Origin: Arachis hypogaea | Taxonomy: Eukaryota; Streptophyta; Magnoliopsida; Fabales; Fabaceae | DNA length: 64,000 nt | Reading direction: 5' to 3' | NCBI RefSeq assembly: GCF_003086295.3 | Contig: NC_092038.1 | Span: 97,805,837-97,869,836 of the forward strand | Shown: piece after piece, positions 37,126-48,424 of the stretch | Numbering within the stretch: position 1 is the stretch's first letter | Layout of the letters: the number at the start of each line of letters is the position of its first letter | The notes under the pieces: model-generated | Database searches by the model: none | Seen by the model: the letters and a program-made list of their open reading frames with translations, nothing else | What the model was told of the DNA's origin: nothing | Made by a program: the position numbers and the translations under genes

Positions 37126-38116
37126 TGCACGAACGTGATGTGACTTGACATCTACGGAATGTGACTTGACATATACGGAGAATATAAAACTCATAATCAC
37201 TACTAAATCCAGAAAAATTCAATCTTTATAACAATCACTAAGTTGTAACAAAATAAAAACCTAACAGCATTTTCAATCATAATCGGCATAGCAGGAACCA
37301 GGAAAGTTGGTATCTTTTGATCCTTTCTCCCTCGATATCTCCAGTGTGTGATCGCCGCTATCGTGGTCTGACTTGCCTTCTTCGAGTAAACTAACAAAGA
37401 ACCCCTCCAATGTACAATCCAGCAATGTCTTCACTTTACTAACATTGTCTCTCTGTTAGGACTTTCTAACTCTTTCAAAGTGCAAGGTCTTTTACGTGGA
37501 ACAACAAATTAAGTGAACTTGGCTCTTCGTATTTCAATTCTTTTCATTTTTTAAAATTTAATTTTCTTAATAATTAAATATAAAATTAGATTATTTAATC
37601 GGAGTTGGCAACAAAGAAGACATATTACTTACAGTGATAGTGACAGTGCTAGCATAGACTATAGTCTCCCATGTGTGCACTAAAACTAACGACGAAACAT
37701 GTCGATGGTCAAAATGGTAAATGTGTCCATTGAAATAAATAAATAGAATGCAAGCGTAACTCATCAATAATTTAAGTGTAACTGTGATCAGCATATGAAC
37801 TTTTAAGTATATTTTTGTCCACTCTTCTATAATTTAAAAAAAATAAAAAAAATCAATCTAAAATTATTTAGAGTAAACTAGATGAACTTTAGTAATAAAA
37901 TAGCAATAGATGTTGCTAGTTGCAAATCCTAAATTTTGCTAGCAATATGGCAAGATAAACAACACGTCTTAGTATAACATTCATACACAAATAATCAAGA
38001 CGATAAGTCTTTGACCAATTTAATGTCAGAACATCGTTTTATCTGATTGAACAAGGACCTATTTAATAGTAAAAGTATGACTTTTATTGACTTACTCATC
38101 GGTGGATAATTTTTAC

Positions 38117-38547
38117 GCTTAAGTATGTTTTTGGTCATTAATATAAGTTGAAAATTTTTTTCGTTTTTAATATTTTTTATACAAAATCATCTTCAAAGTT
38201 TAAAATTAAGTTTTAAAATCGTTCTTTTTATTTAAATATTAAAATTTTGGACCAAATTACCTATAACAAAAATATTATAAAATAAAAAAAATAAAGGAAA
38301 GATAGTGTTTCTGCTCTTACGAAGGAGAAAGGAAGAAGAAGAAGAAGGAAAAGGGAAAAAGAAGAAGTTGTCCACGATCTACCTCTGCCTCCGCTTCCGG
38401 TGCCATCTTTGTATAATTTTAGTCCCTAAGGTAAGGACGATTTTAAAACTAAGTTAAACCTTAGAGACGATTTTGTATGCAAAAAAAGATTGGGGACGAA
38501 AAAAATTTTTAGCCTATACCTTAGAAACCAAAATCGTACTTAACCCT
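38117..38547. mobile_element. Mutator-type MITE, 431 bp, 9-bp TSD
   Basis: The left end GCTTAAGTATGTTTTTGGTC and the reverse complement of the right end AGGGTTAAGTACGATTTTGG form a TIR of about 55 bp, running to a shared AATTTTTTTCGT. AATTTTTAC (38108-38116) and AATTTTTAT (38548-38556) flank it as a 9-bp duplication with one mismatch. No ORF. This end sequence is widespread in legume MITEs (memory). Confidence 0.75.
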
Positions 38548-38621
38548 AATTTTTATTTTACCTAATTGAATAAGGACCTATTCAATAGTAACAGTATGAT
38601 CCTTATTGACCAACTCATCGC

Positions 38622-39005
38622 TAAGGCTGCGTTTGTTTTCAGTGATAGGACACTGAGACAAGAATACGGAGACATAAAATTGTGTTTAACAGATGAGACA
38701 TGAATAGAGACATTATGTCTAGGGACACTGAATTAGTATATTTTGTGTCCGTCCCGACAGGAAGAAAGCAGAGATACTAATAAGGGACACAACTTATTTT
38801 TAATTTTTTCTTTCATTATTTTTATTAATTTTTTATAATTATATTTTTTTATTATATTTTTTCTCAAATTTTTTAAATGAAAAGATGAGAATAAATTAGA
38901 TTTTCATAATTTGTTCTAGTTTATCTCTAAACAGAATACAAAAACATAAAATTTTGTGTCTCTGTCCTTTGTATCTTATTCTCAGTGTCTTGTCTTGTTT
39001 TATTA
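38622..39005. mobile_element. MITE with GACACTGAGA-type inverted ends
   Basis: The left part GGACACTGAGACAAGAATAC…GAGACATAAAATTGTGTTT is the inverted counterpart of the right part AAAACATAAAATTTTGTGTCTCTGTCC…TTCTCAGTGTCTTGTCTTG. Between them lie about 250 AT-rich bases without an ORF. Exact borders and target duplication not settled. Confidence 0.55.
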
Positions 39006-39622
39006 CAAGTTAATGATAGAAACAATAGAGGACCACATTGTCTCACGAAAAATAGGATCAAAAATTAAAGTAGATGTTATTTTTAAGAAATAACATTTTG
39101 TTTCATGAAAATAAATTAGAACATCTTGCATAAAGATTTTTACACTGCCATTTTTGTAATTAATGTTTACACTAATAATTAATTTCAAGCAACATTATAG
39201 TAGATTCCCAAACAAATCCAATATAAAATCCACTAAGATAAACTTTTACTAAATTTGGATTTTGAATTTTTTTTAATTACATTTAAAATTTTTTATTTTT
39301 AAAAGTTTCAAATGTTCTTTTCTTATGTTATATAATGTTGACTATGTAATATTAACTCACAATGCTTTCTCTTTTGTAATTTATTTACTGAGATGAGTGA
39401 AAGCTGGGAAGTTCAAGAATTAACAAGTGAAGAATCTATGTAGATGATATAGGGCGGGAAGACACTCAATAATCTCGCCCAAAAAAATCATTTTCTTTTC
39501 TTTCAAGTGAGGCATTTAGGAAAGATGGCAATACAAATATTAGATACAATAACAATAATCTTGACTAAATGAAGAATAAGCGTGAAAATATCCGCCTCTC
39601 GTATAACAGTGGATAAAAACAT

Positions 39623-42600
39623 CTACTTAGACCAAGCAACTGCATCTATATCAGCTTGTGCACTCCGGTATAACTCGAGCCTCTTTGCGAGGGCACCACG
39701 TCTTTCCATGATCGCAGGATCCTCATTCAACAATGATGACAACCGCTTTTGCTGTAAAACAATATATCATGATCAAATGAAAAACAGCGCAAGAACATTA
39801 AAACATAATGTTCAGTAAATAAATGAAAGTATTGGAAAGAAGGATGGATATCTTACATCCATTTTGCCTAGCTCGGTGAAAAAGTGATCAAGTAGGCTTC
39901 GTTTTGCTTCCCGCACTTGACAATACACAATAGACTTGGGAATTGAATGCCGCAAGCTTGCACACACCATATTGACATAAGACAAAATTGTTGTTCCTGT
40001 TTTTACGGAGACACGGGCACAGTCAGTACTTATATGAATTTCCAACATAATACGAGCTAGGTTGTAATTATGGAATTACAGACTGAATTAGATACTCTTA
40101 CCAATTCTCCTTAGATATGAATCATTATATCGATCAAAAATTGAGTGGGTAGGATTGCCACCCTTGTCAACATCTTGAGGGAGCTTCCGAAAGAAATCAA
40201 CTGTCAGATAGCCACACTCCATGTCAACAAGCTGCAGTGTTGCCTTTTTGCTTTCCTCCCTCATTCTCTCTAATGAATCAACAGCCGCACTCCCTACCTC
40301 AACTCGGAGACCAGGATATTGCTTCAAGTCCTGTAAGTCAAGCAAGCAACTTATGGAATACGGACTGGTTCAAATATCATAAGTAATATGATACTTATCA
40401 AGCACAAATTTAGAGGCAAGAAAACAAAACAAATATTAAATCAACAAAAATTGAAACATACCAATGTCTCACTAACAGCTTTGTGAACCAGGTCTTTCAA
40501 TAATGAATGAACCTGGATGCATTCAATTCAAAACAACACATCAAAGAGCATGAACAACAAAACCAAACAATAGAGTTTAAAGGGTAAATGAATTGACTAT
40601 GACAAAAACACAGGATGCAGCAAAGGCAGGACAATACTGAAGTTAAGGCTATGATTTTTCTCATCAAGAGGCTAAGTTGCCAGTTAGAAGTATATGAGAG
40701 GAATTCTCTTATGTATTCTTTTTCACCATGTCCTTTTCACAAACAAGGTCTCAAAAAAATGGTTTTGGGTACAAATAAATTCCCCTTGTTTGGAATGACT
40801 GGCAGTGAACTTCCAATTGCTCTACGAATGTTCTACCACGATAATACATACCGCATCAACAGCTGCCTCAGCAGGGCCCCTAATAGTAATTAGAGAAGAT
40901 TCAATAAGTCGACGGTATCCTTGTTCTGGAGCAATAAGATGAGGTTGATACCCATCAGCTTCTGTGATAAGTTTCCTTATATTTTCCATTGAGAGCTGCC
41001 TATCAAACTGTAACCTTTTCAAAGCAGCAGGGAGCTGATTGTCAAAGACATTATATATTTTATCACCTCCAGGTCGCCTGTATGAGATTGATAAATTATA
41101 GAAGTTAGTACAAAAAACATGAATAAAGCACAAAGATAACTACAAAACGAACAGGTAATGATATGTTATGAAATTCAAAAAATTAAATAGAAAGAAGAAA
41201 AAAGAATTAAAACATACACGCCATCAAGATGTTCTTTAAATATTTGATCAAATGAACGGCATATTTCCATGATTGCATACAACTTTCCCTGCATCCAAGT
41301 GCCACAGTCATTAGAAAATATCAGTCATCCTCTGGGAAAATGGAGTGTCATGACATCTTGTCATCATAACAACTAGTCAGCTACCAAAGATCAATCCAAC
41401 AAAAGCAAAGCATGGGACCTATAAAAATAACTATATTGGAATTGATAAGGCAAATCACTTGAACAATGAAGAGCAAGCATACCCCAGCATCAGCTGCAAC
41501 AGGCTTTCCTAAACGTGTCAATTCAGCTTCAAGTTCAGCAATTGTCTTGTTAATAAGAGATTGAATGCCAGGAATTTTGGACTTGATAACTGTCTCCAAA
41601 TGCTGGTATAAAAAAGCATTATGATTTAGGCATTAGGGGGCCCTATAACAAGAATCACATTTAACAAAAGCAAAAGAATAGGCCAATGATGATACGTATT
41701 GTAATTTTTGTACCTTCGAGAGCATCTTGGCTAGGTGCTCAGAACCCATTCTCTTAGCAAGGTGTTTATACTCAGGGGTACTATTAAAGTACTCACGTTC
41801 TCTGCGTCTGGCAGCAATCATATCAACATTCTTGTTTATATCTTGTTGTGATCTATTCACAACACCAATCCAAGGAAACTTCAACCTATAAGCTCTCCCT
41901 TCTAAAATCTGTGCAAAAATTATACAGATCAGTACTGAATCAGTAATCAAAACCTTTTAACTTCTTAGAAACTGCTGTCCATTCTTCAGGAGAAGTGAGT
42001 GAGACTGACACGAAATTCCACACCTAACACAAGAACTCTAAATTTTTACTCTACATTGTTTGATAAGACTAATTTATCAAACAATTCTCTCAAAATAATA
42101 AACAAGTTCAAATAGAACTGAAATCAGGCTCATATTCTCAAAAATATTCAGAATCACTTTCCTAATAATAAGCATCCTTCAGGAAGGAAGTGTCTACTTT
42201 CATATTTGATAGATAAATAACCGTACAAAGATGAAAGAATTTCAAATGCTTTTTCAATTTTTCTTTTAAAATATCTTCAACTTACGTCAACTGCATCAGT
42301 ACCCTTATCCATAAGATCAATCTTTGTCAAAACTCCAATTGTCCTGTCCCCTGAAAAATCAATACAATAAGAATTAGATCAGCAACAGAAAATACATGGA
42401 ATGCATGCAACACAAAGCACATTAACGCCTACAAAAATAAAATAAAGTACCAGTAGGATCCACTTCGCGGGATATTTTAATTGCATCAGATGTTGCAAGA
42501 TCTTGATTAGCTGGAGAAATAGCCAAAATTATACAGTTCGGCTGCAAATTAACAACAAATTCAGCACACAACATTTCACACATGGAAAATCTTAGCAAGC

Positions 42601-43914
42601 ATGGAATACCCCCACCCCCCAAAAAAAAAGATAATAAAAAAATAAAATAAAAACCAATCAAAACACATCCTCTGTGATGTTTGAAAGAGCAACTATTAAG
42701 TGCAGCAAAACAATATACTGTTAGATTTTTTGCATTATGAACAAACTTTCAGAAGATACTCTATTATCTTATAAATTGTAACATACAATTTAAGGAAAGT
42801 TATATGATGTTATTTCCTATCAGAGGATTTAGCAATTGAGTGGAGGGTTTAGCCCGTGAATGAACTACCTTTTCAATGTAGGAGCGAACCATGTTCTCAA
42901 TGTCTTGCACAATACTATCTGGTTGACCCTCTGTATTTAGAGAAACCATTAGTTAGCATCGTGTTCACCATAAAAGTTTAACAACCCTCAGTGGACATGT
43001 CATTGATCATTTGCTTACCTACAGCGACTTTAGTAAGCCCAGGAAGATCAATCAGCGTCAAGTTAACCACTGCAAAGGTCCAAATGGTAAGCCAATGTTT
43101 AACATTTCTTTTTGTTGGATAAAAACAACCACCAAGATCCATTCCCCCAAGATAAATAGAAATGTGGGATGAAACAGAATAAAACAAATAAAAGAAAAAG
43201 AAACCTAAAGACGCACCATTAGGAGAATATATACTAAGATGAATAGGGACGCTAGAAATTTGTTTGGTTCGTCCTGTCTCTCTATCAGTTTCATCTTGAA
43301 TCTCCTTTCTCACAGCAGCTACACAAATTACATCACCATTCATTCAAATTCCAAATCACATTACTCTTCATTTATCAGCAAGATAGATAGAAAAGAAGAA
43401 GCATATAAGCAGCAAGAAGGGTAAAAGTACCAAAATCAGTAAATCTCTTCCTCGGTAGGTGGAGAAACTCGGCATACTCTCTGCTTCCTTCGTCAATTTT
43501 GTGAAGCTGCAACACAAGCGGTCGCCGCGTAACAATCCCTGCACAAAAATTTCCACGCATCAATTCACAATACTCACAACGATAGTAATAGAATAATAAA
43601 AATCTAACAGAAATAAAACGAGAATGACCTGATCCACGAGGTAGGAAGTCCTTGCCGACAACGCTCTCCAATACTGAGGACTTTCCAGAGCTCTGAAAGA
43701 GGAAGACGAACCAACATTAAGAGTATAAGAACCAGAGTGAATAAGGTACAGATCGAAAGAATAAGAGAGGAATCGGAAGTGAGACCTGGCCACCGACGAC
43801 GGCGATGGCGGGGAGGGAGTCCCATAGAGTAGGGAGAGCACTGGCTTCGCCGTGGTCACCCAAGGCGGTGCAAGCTCTCTGGATTTTGTTCACCAAAGAG
43901 ATCAAGCTCTCCAT
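39623..43914 (-). CDS. Dynamin-related protein 1 (phragmoplastin class), 610 aa
   Basis: Sixteen exons (minus): 43914-43786, 43692-43629, 43538-43431, 43318-43217, 43069-43019, 42930-42869, 42541-42451, 42350-42286, 41908-41714, 41602-41483, 41288-41218, 41077-40852, 40512-40462, 40330-40102, 39996-39857, 39751-39623. All junctions are GT-AG and keep the frame, giving 610 residues, the usual DRP1 length. GTPase motifs: G41-x4-GKS48, DLPG 142-145, TKID 211-214; then a dynamin middle domain and a C-terminal GTPase effector domain ending …AVAWSK. No PH or Pro-rich domain, as expected for plant DRP1. Family role: self-assembling GTPase at the cell plate and in clathrin-coated-vesicle scission during cytokinesis and polar growth. 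The residues read match the DRP1E/phragmoplastin type best. No lesion seen, so the gene is probably functional. The start [20 protein letters not shown] is canonical. Confidence 0.97.
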
Positions 43915-44695
43915 TTATGTTCGGATCGGTTGAGCTTCGGAATAAGGCTTCGGTGGATCGGGATCGGATGTAGCTTCTCCGATCTGGCAGATCGGAGATG
44001 TTCCGGTCGGAAGGTGGTTTGTGCTATCGAAGAAGGTAAAGGGAGAAGAGCGCGTTTTCGTGTTGGTGCTCAGTCTATGGAAATTGGAATTTGTTTTGAA
44101 AAGGAAGCAACCCAACCCCGACCCTTTTTTAAAACCTCATTTACTGCTTTGGTCACTGTAACTCAACCCCACCGCTAGATGCCTAGATATTCGTTGCATT
44201 GTTTTCTCCCCTTTTTTTATTTTTATTTTCTTTTGTTAACTTACGGCAGTCTATTTCTAATTGGCTTACAGATAAAAACAGAGGTAATTTTCTTTTTATA
44301 GGTCAAAGAATTCGTCTATTTCATATAAATTGATTTCAGATTATTTAATAGGAAAAATTTAGGAGATCATCAACTTCATTAAATTTTAGTCAGTATATAA
44401 CTAACAAACAAATTTGAATTATTAGATAAAATTTTAAACCAATCTCATATCTTTAAAATTATTATTAATAACTGTTTAATAGCTACAAATTATAAAAATT
44501 ACTAACTCCTAACACTCTTCTATTTAATATATGGAGTGAATATCACAAATTCTGAGTATCCCGTTGTTACAAGGTTAAAGAAATTTCAAATTAATTTGGT
44601 GTTAGTTACTTTCTAACTCTACTTTTAAGTGAAAGCAGTACTAGACCACTACTAGCTTTGTGCATGCACTTTTTATGACCGTTACATGTTTTATC
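43915..44695 (-). other. DRP1 5' flank and spacer
   Basis: The first 250 bases upstream of the DRP1 ATG are relatively GC-rich and should hold the 5' UTR and core promoter. Farther out the sequence becomes AT-rich spacer up to the 204-bp repeat at 44696. The plus-strand frame at 43852-44178 is antisense to the leader and exon 1. No TATA box could be assigned with confidence. Confidence 0.4.
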
Positions 44696-44899
44696 ATGGA
44701 TGATCATCACGAGGTTATTAGACCATCTTAAAAAACTTTACATTAGTTTTTGCATTATAAATAGTAAATAAGAATTTAAATTATTTCTTTTGTTATTAAA
44801 AAAATTAATTTTAATTTTTATTATAATCTTACTTAATAAATTAATTAAAATAATTAAAATTATATTAATTATTATTTTTTTATAATAATATTATTTAAA
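44696..44899. repeat. 204-bp direct repeat, left copy
   Basis: It begins ATGGATGATCATCACGAGG and ends TAATATTATTTAAA. It is repeated at 48748-48950 with one substitution (TAAAAAAC/TAAGAAAC) and a one-base indel (GAATTTAAA/GAATTAAA), about 99% identity. The two copies bracket the MULE-PMD element in direct orientation. Confidence 0.95.
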
Positions 44900-44910
44900 A
44901 GGTAAAAAAT

Positions 44911-44990
44911 CATAATAAACCAACTGACTCTAAAAATTATGTAAATAAGCCAAAGCAAAAATCGTTTCAGTAATAAGTCAGATCGGATTT
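44911..44990. repeat. Left terminal inverted repeat of MULE-PMD element
   Basis: CATAATAAACCAAC…TAAATAAGCCAAAGCAAAAATCGTTTCAGTAATAAGTCAG matches the reverse complement of 48750-48680 (CATAATAAGCCAAG…AAATACGCCAAACCGAAAATCGTTTCAGCAATAAGCCA). The repeat is roughly 70 bases and imperfect. Eleven bases (AGGTAAAAAAT) separate it from the left 204-bp repeat. Confidence 0.8.
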
Positions 44991-44995
44991 TTATA

Positions 44996-45224
44996 TAATT
45001 CGAACCAGGTTAGTTCGAACTGTAATTGTGAGTAAATCGAACTAGGAGAGTTCGAATTAGCTGTTTTGGGTTGGTAATAAATCGAACCAGCATGGTTCGA
45101 ATTAAGAATGAATGTAATTCGAACCAGGTTGGTTCGAATTATAGAGAGAGACGCTTCTGGTGTAATTCGAACCGGGCTGGTTCGAATTACACAAATCATA
45201 GTTCGAACCAGACCGGTTCGAATT
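44996..45224. repeat. Left array of six 24-25-bp palindromes
   Basis: Units at 44997-45020, 45035-45058, 45080-45103, 45116-45140, 45164-45188 and 45200-45224. The consensus arms are AATTCGAACC and GGTTCGAATT around about five variable bases. Starts are spaced by about 36-48 bases. The array sits between the terminal repeat and the start of the transposase gene (45289). Confidence 0.95.
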
Positions 45225-45288
45225 AGTTTGAGACTGAGCTGTATATATATAGTTCCAAACGTGAGTTAGTCTCATTAGAGGGAGTAAG

Positions 45289-47021
45289 ATGGCTAGTGAG
45301 GAGAGTTTTGTGGTTTTGGTGCACCACAGAGGATCTGTTAATAGAAAAACTCGTTCCGGAGTAAAGTTCACAGATAAGAATCCTCTATGTATTATCGTAA
45401 CTTCTACGACGAGTTATGATGACCTTGTTAGCGCTGTACTAATGAAGCTCGGTCTGGAAGGTGCGAAGCGGGTAAAGAAGTTTTTCTATCGCATTCCAGT
45501 CACGGTGCTACAGAATACCGTGAAGTATGATTGCTTCACGATTAATAATGATGTGGACTTGCAAGTAATGTTTCTTTGTCGGCGGCAGTTTCCGGAGGTG
45601 AGGACACCAGAGTTGTTGGTACGGCTGGTTGATGTGGTATCCAGCTCCGGCGGTTCGAACCGGAATACGAACACTATAGCGAATCCAGCAGGTTCTAGTT
45701 CCCGGCCTGCCGTTGCTTCCTCCTCCGTCCCTGTGTATGAACCAGTGGTCCAACCGTCGCCTCCCCATCTTTTGCTGTTGACCTCAATGGCACCGAAGGC
45801 GACGAGGTAGTGGAAAGGGAAAATTTGCCGAACGCTTTAGTGGGAGTTGCACCTGTTGGCGTTGGAGACGGTTTTTTGGGTGATGAAGACGAGGATGACG
45901 TCGAGCCGGATATGATTGACGATGACAACGCTGATGATATTAGAGCGAATGGGCCTGCATTGGCGGTAGGTGGTTCTAGCTCTGGAACACAGCAGTATCC
46001 ACCACATTTTTCCTCGTTGGACTTGGACGCCATGAGACATGAGGGGGTTTTAGGGCACGCTGTTGGATTCGGAGCTAGAGATGCGGAAGGGACTGCTGGT
46101 CTGACAGAGTTCCAGGTTGGTCAGCAATTCCAGGATAAAGATGAGGCCCTTTTAAGTGTGAAGACTTACAGCATCCGGCGAGGGGTACAGTACAAGGTGG
46201 TGGAGTCCGATCACCGCCGGTATGTGGGCAAGTGTTCCGAGTTTGGGAATGGGTGCACATGGTTGATTCGACTGAGTCTCCGGAAGCGCAAGGGCATTTG
46301 GGAGGTCAAACGGTACAATGGACCTCACACTTGCCTGGCCACATCCATCTCGAGTGACCACAGGAGTTTGGATTATCATGTGATTTCGGCGTTCATTATG
46401 CCAATGGTTAGGGCTGATGCATCCGTGAGCATAAAGGTGCTCCTGAACGCCACGGCAGCGCACTTTGGTTTTAGGTCGACTTACCGGAGGGTTTGGATGG
46501 CGAAGCAGAAATCTATTGCCCTCATCTACGGTGACTGGGATGAGTCCTACAACGACCTGCCTAGGTGGGTGTTGGGTGTCCAGCTGACGATGCCTGGTAG
46601 TGTTGCGGTCCTTAAGACGAGCCCGGTTCGAGTTGGAGGACAGGTGGACGAGTCTCAAGCGTACTTCCACAGACTTTTCTGGACTTTCCTGCCGTGCATC
46701 GAGGCATTCCGTCATTGCAAGCCGCTAGTCAGCATTGACGGCACACATCTGTATGGGAAGTATGGGGGAACGTTGCTCATCGCGATTGCACAGGACGGGA
46801 ACTCCAACATTCTACCTGTCGCATTCGCACTAGTAGAGGGTGAGAATGCGGAGTCCTGGACATTCTTTCTCTCGCACCTTCGACAGCACGTGACCCCGCA
46901 GCTTGGTCTGCTGGTTATATCGGACAGGCACAACGGCATCAAGGCTACGCTTGAGGCCCCTGACGGCGGTTGGTTACCGCCATCTGCGTACCGTGCATTC
47001 TGCATACCACACGTAGCGGCT
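45289..47021 (+). pseudogene. mudrA-like MULE transposase, 5' half
   Basis: The ATG at 45289 starts MASEESFVVLVHHRGSVNRK, an N-terminal block common to legume mudrA proteins. A one-base shift near 45745 moves the frame to 45810-47021 (VVERENLPNAL…). Then come an acidic linker, LTEFQVGQQFQDKDEALLSV leading to the MuDR zinc-binding region (KCSEFGNGCTWLIR… GPHTC, 46220-46330), and the DDE domain with first Asp in VSIDGTHLYGKYGG (about 46730) and second Asp in LLVISDRHNG (about 46915). The frame ends at HVAA, where an inverted PMD gene fragment is joined (47020-47023). The catalytic Glu and SWIM finger are lost. Apart from the frameshift it is well preserved, so a fairly young element. Confidence 0.88.
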
Positions 47022-48292
47022 GTTGACGACATGTCTGTTCGCCACTCGGCACATGCACCGGTACAACCAAGCTAGTGCGGCAGAACCCCAGCTGTAGGTA
47101 CCCAGCTCCTCCAGCCTCGCTACGTACGGAAGCCATCTGATGTAAATCCGGTTCCCTGACTTGTCCGCAAACAGCTGCGTGCCCAACAACATCATGATGT
47201 ACGCACGGGCATATCGGCGCACAGTGTCATCATCTGCATCCTCAGGGCACTCACCGAAAGTCTCCTGAAACCAGCTACAGTTCACTGCGTACTTTTGAAC
47301 CTGACTGGGAGGAGGTATAACTCCGAGCAACTCCTGGAACCAGACCCAGGCTGGACGGCCACCCTCGATGTATATATGGAACTCTGACAAGCACCCGCTC
47401 ACGTAACGGCCGTCCACTGGCAAACCCAGCTGGTATGCCACGTCCTGGAGTGTGATCGTGCACTCTCCGAACGGCATATGGAACGTGTGCGTCTCGGGAC
47501 GCCATTGCTCCACGAATGCACTGACAAGGGCCTCGTCTAGCCGGAACCATCGGTCGTTCAGCCTTGCAAGATGGTATAGACCTGCCATCTGCAAGTACGG
47601 AACGTATCTGTCATCAAGTCGCATGCCCTGCTGCCGCCGCATGCTCCTAATGTATCGCTGGGGCTGTGCACAAAATGAACCGCATAGTTAGAACCAGCAT
47701 AAAAACCAACCGTAAGCAGCACGATAAATCATCAACAAACCATTCTGCTAAATAAAACCACATACCCTAAACCACTAACATAAACCACTTGCATAAACCA
47801 CTCGCAAAAACCGCTAACATAAACCACCAACATAAACCACCAACATAAACCACCAACAGAAACCACTAACTTAAACGACTAACATAAACCACTAACATAA
47901 ACCACTACCCTAAACCACAAATCTAAACCACTAGCATAAACCACTAACTTAAACCGCTAACTTAAACCACTAACATAAACCACCTACATAAACCACCAAC
48001 ATAAACCACTAACATAAACCACCAACAGAAACCACTAACTTAAACCACTAACATAAACCACTAACCTAAACCACTAGCATAAACCACTAACTTAAACCGC
48101 TAACTTAAACTACTAACATAAACCACCTACATAAACCACCTACATAAACCACTATCTAACCCACATGCAAAACCACTAAGGCACAAATACCGCTAGAATC
48201 AAAAATAGTTCCGTACTAACCTCCTCGTTGATGACCCCGGCTATATGAGCGACTCCGTCCAAGCGATATAACCGTGCCGGATCGTCCCCCAT
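46974..48292 (-). CDS. Plant mobile domain (PMD) protein, truncated chimera
   Basis: Two exons, 48292-48221 and 47663-46974, give 253 codons. Exon 1 encodes MGDDPARLYRLDGVAHIAGV…; donor GAGGAG|GTTAGT, acceptor GTGCACAG|CCCCAG. Exon 2 carries the PMD hallmarks: RLNDRWFRLDEALVSAFVEQ WRPETHTFHMPFGECTITLQ DVAYQLGLPVDGRYVSG, then WLYRCMCRVANRHVV at 47030. After that the frame enters the antisense of the mudrA gene (SRYVWYAECTVRRWR, stop 46974), so the C-terminal half of the domain is missing. PMD proteins include host MAIN/MAIL1-type nuclear factors and many copies carried by MULE and Gypsy elements. No lesion in the remaining part and both splice sites intact, so a truncated product is possible. 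Its end overlaps the convergent mudrA frame by about 100 bases. Confidence 0.8.
47762..48175. repeat. 13-bp minisatellite in the PMD intron
   Basis: About thirty units of the form ATAAACCACTAAC, with variants CACCAAC, CACCTAC, CGCTAAC and CACTAGC. Some longer blocks are repeated (for example the run from 47880 to 48000 resembles 48000-48130). The whole array lies in the single intron of the PMD gene. Confidence 0.95.
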
Positions 48293-48424
48293 GAGCAGAG
48301 TATTCCGTTCAGGTCTTCCTCGGAGAGAATCTGGGTCGTTTTCTCTGAGATTTTGTGGGGTAGGGGGAGGAATAATTGTTCGAATGAGGGTGATTCGAAC
48401 TCCATATATAGCCGAATCACCCCT

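Larger units (their letters stand above)
37126..39622. other. Intergenic region with MITEs
   Basis: AT-rich spacer between the MULE remnants and the DRP1 gene 3' end. It contains two MITEs (38117-38547, about 38622-39005) and a 65-bp direct repeat (38037-38101, 38557-38620). A 20-bp word, GTGACTTGACATCTACGGA, is repeated at 37140 and 37160. The final 400 bp upstream of 39623 should include the DRP1 3' UTR and polyadenylation region. Small ORFs here have no features. Confidence 0.6.

Noticed and set aside
44996..45224. tRNA genes suggested by GGTTCGAAT words
   Set aside because: No acceptor stem, D-arm or anticodon arm can be folded around them; the words are parts of the palindromes.
46152..47032. 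Long minus-strand frames (187 and 106 codons)
   Set aside because: Antisense shadows of the mudrA-like gene; only the PMD frame from 47663 has family motifs.
47762..48175. Telomere-like repeats (TAAACC, CCCTAAACC)
   Set aside because: The unit is 13 bp (ATAAACCACTAAC) and not (CCCTAAA)n; only two places read CCCTAAACC by chance. It is an intron minisatellite.
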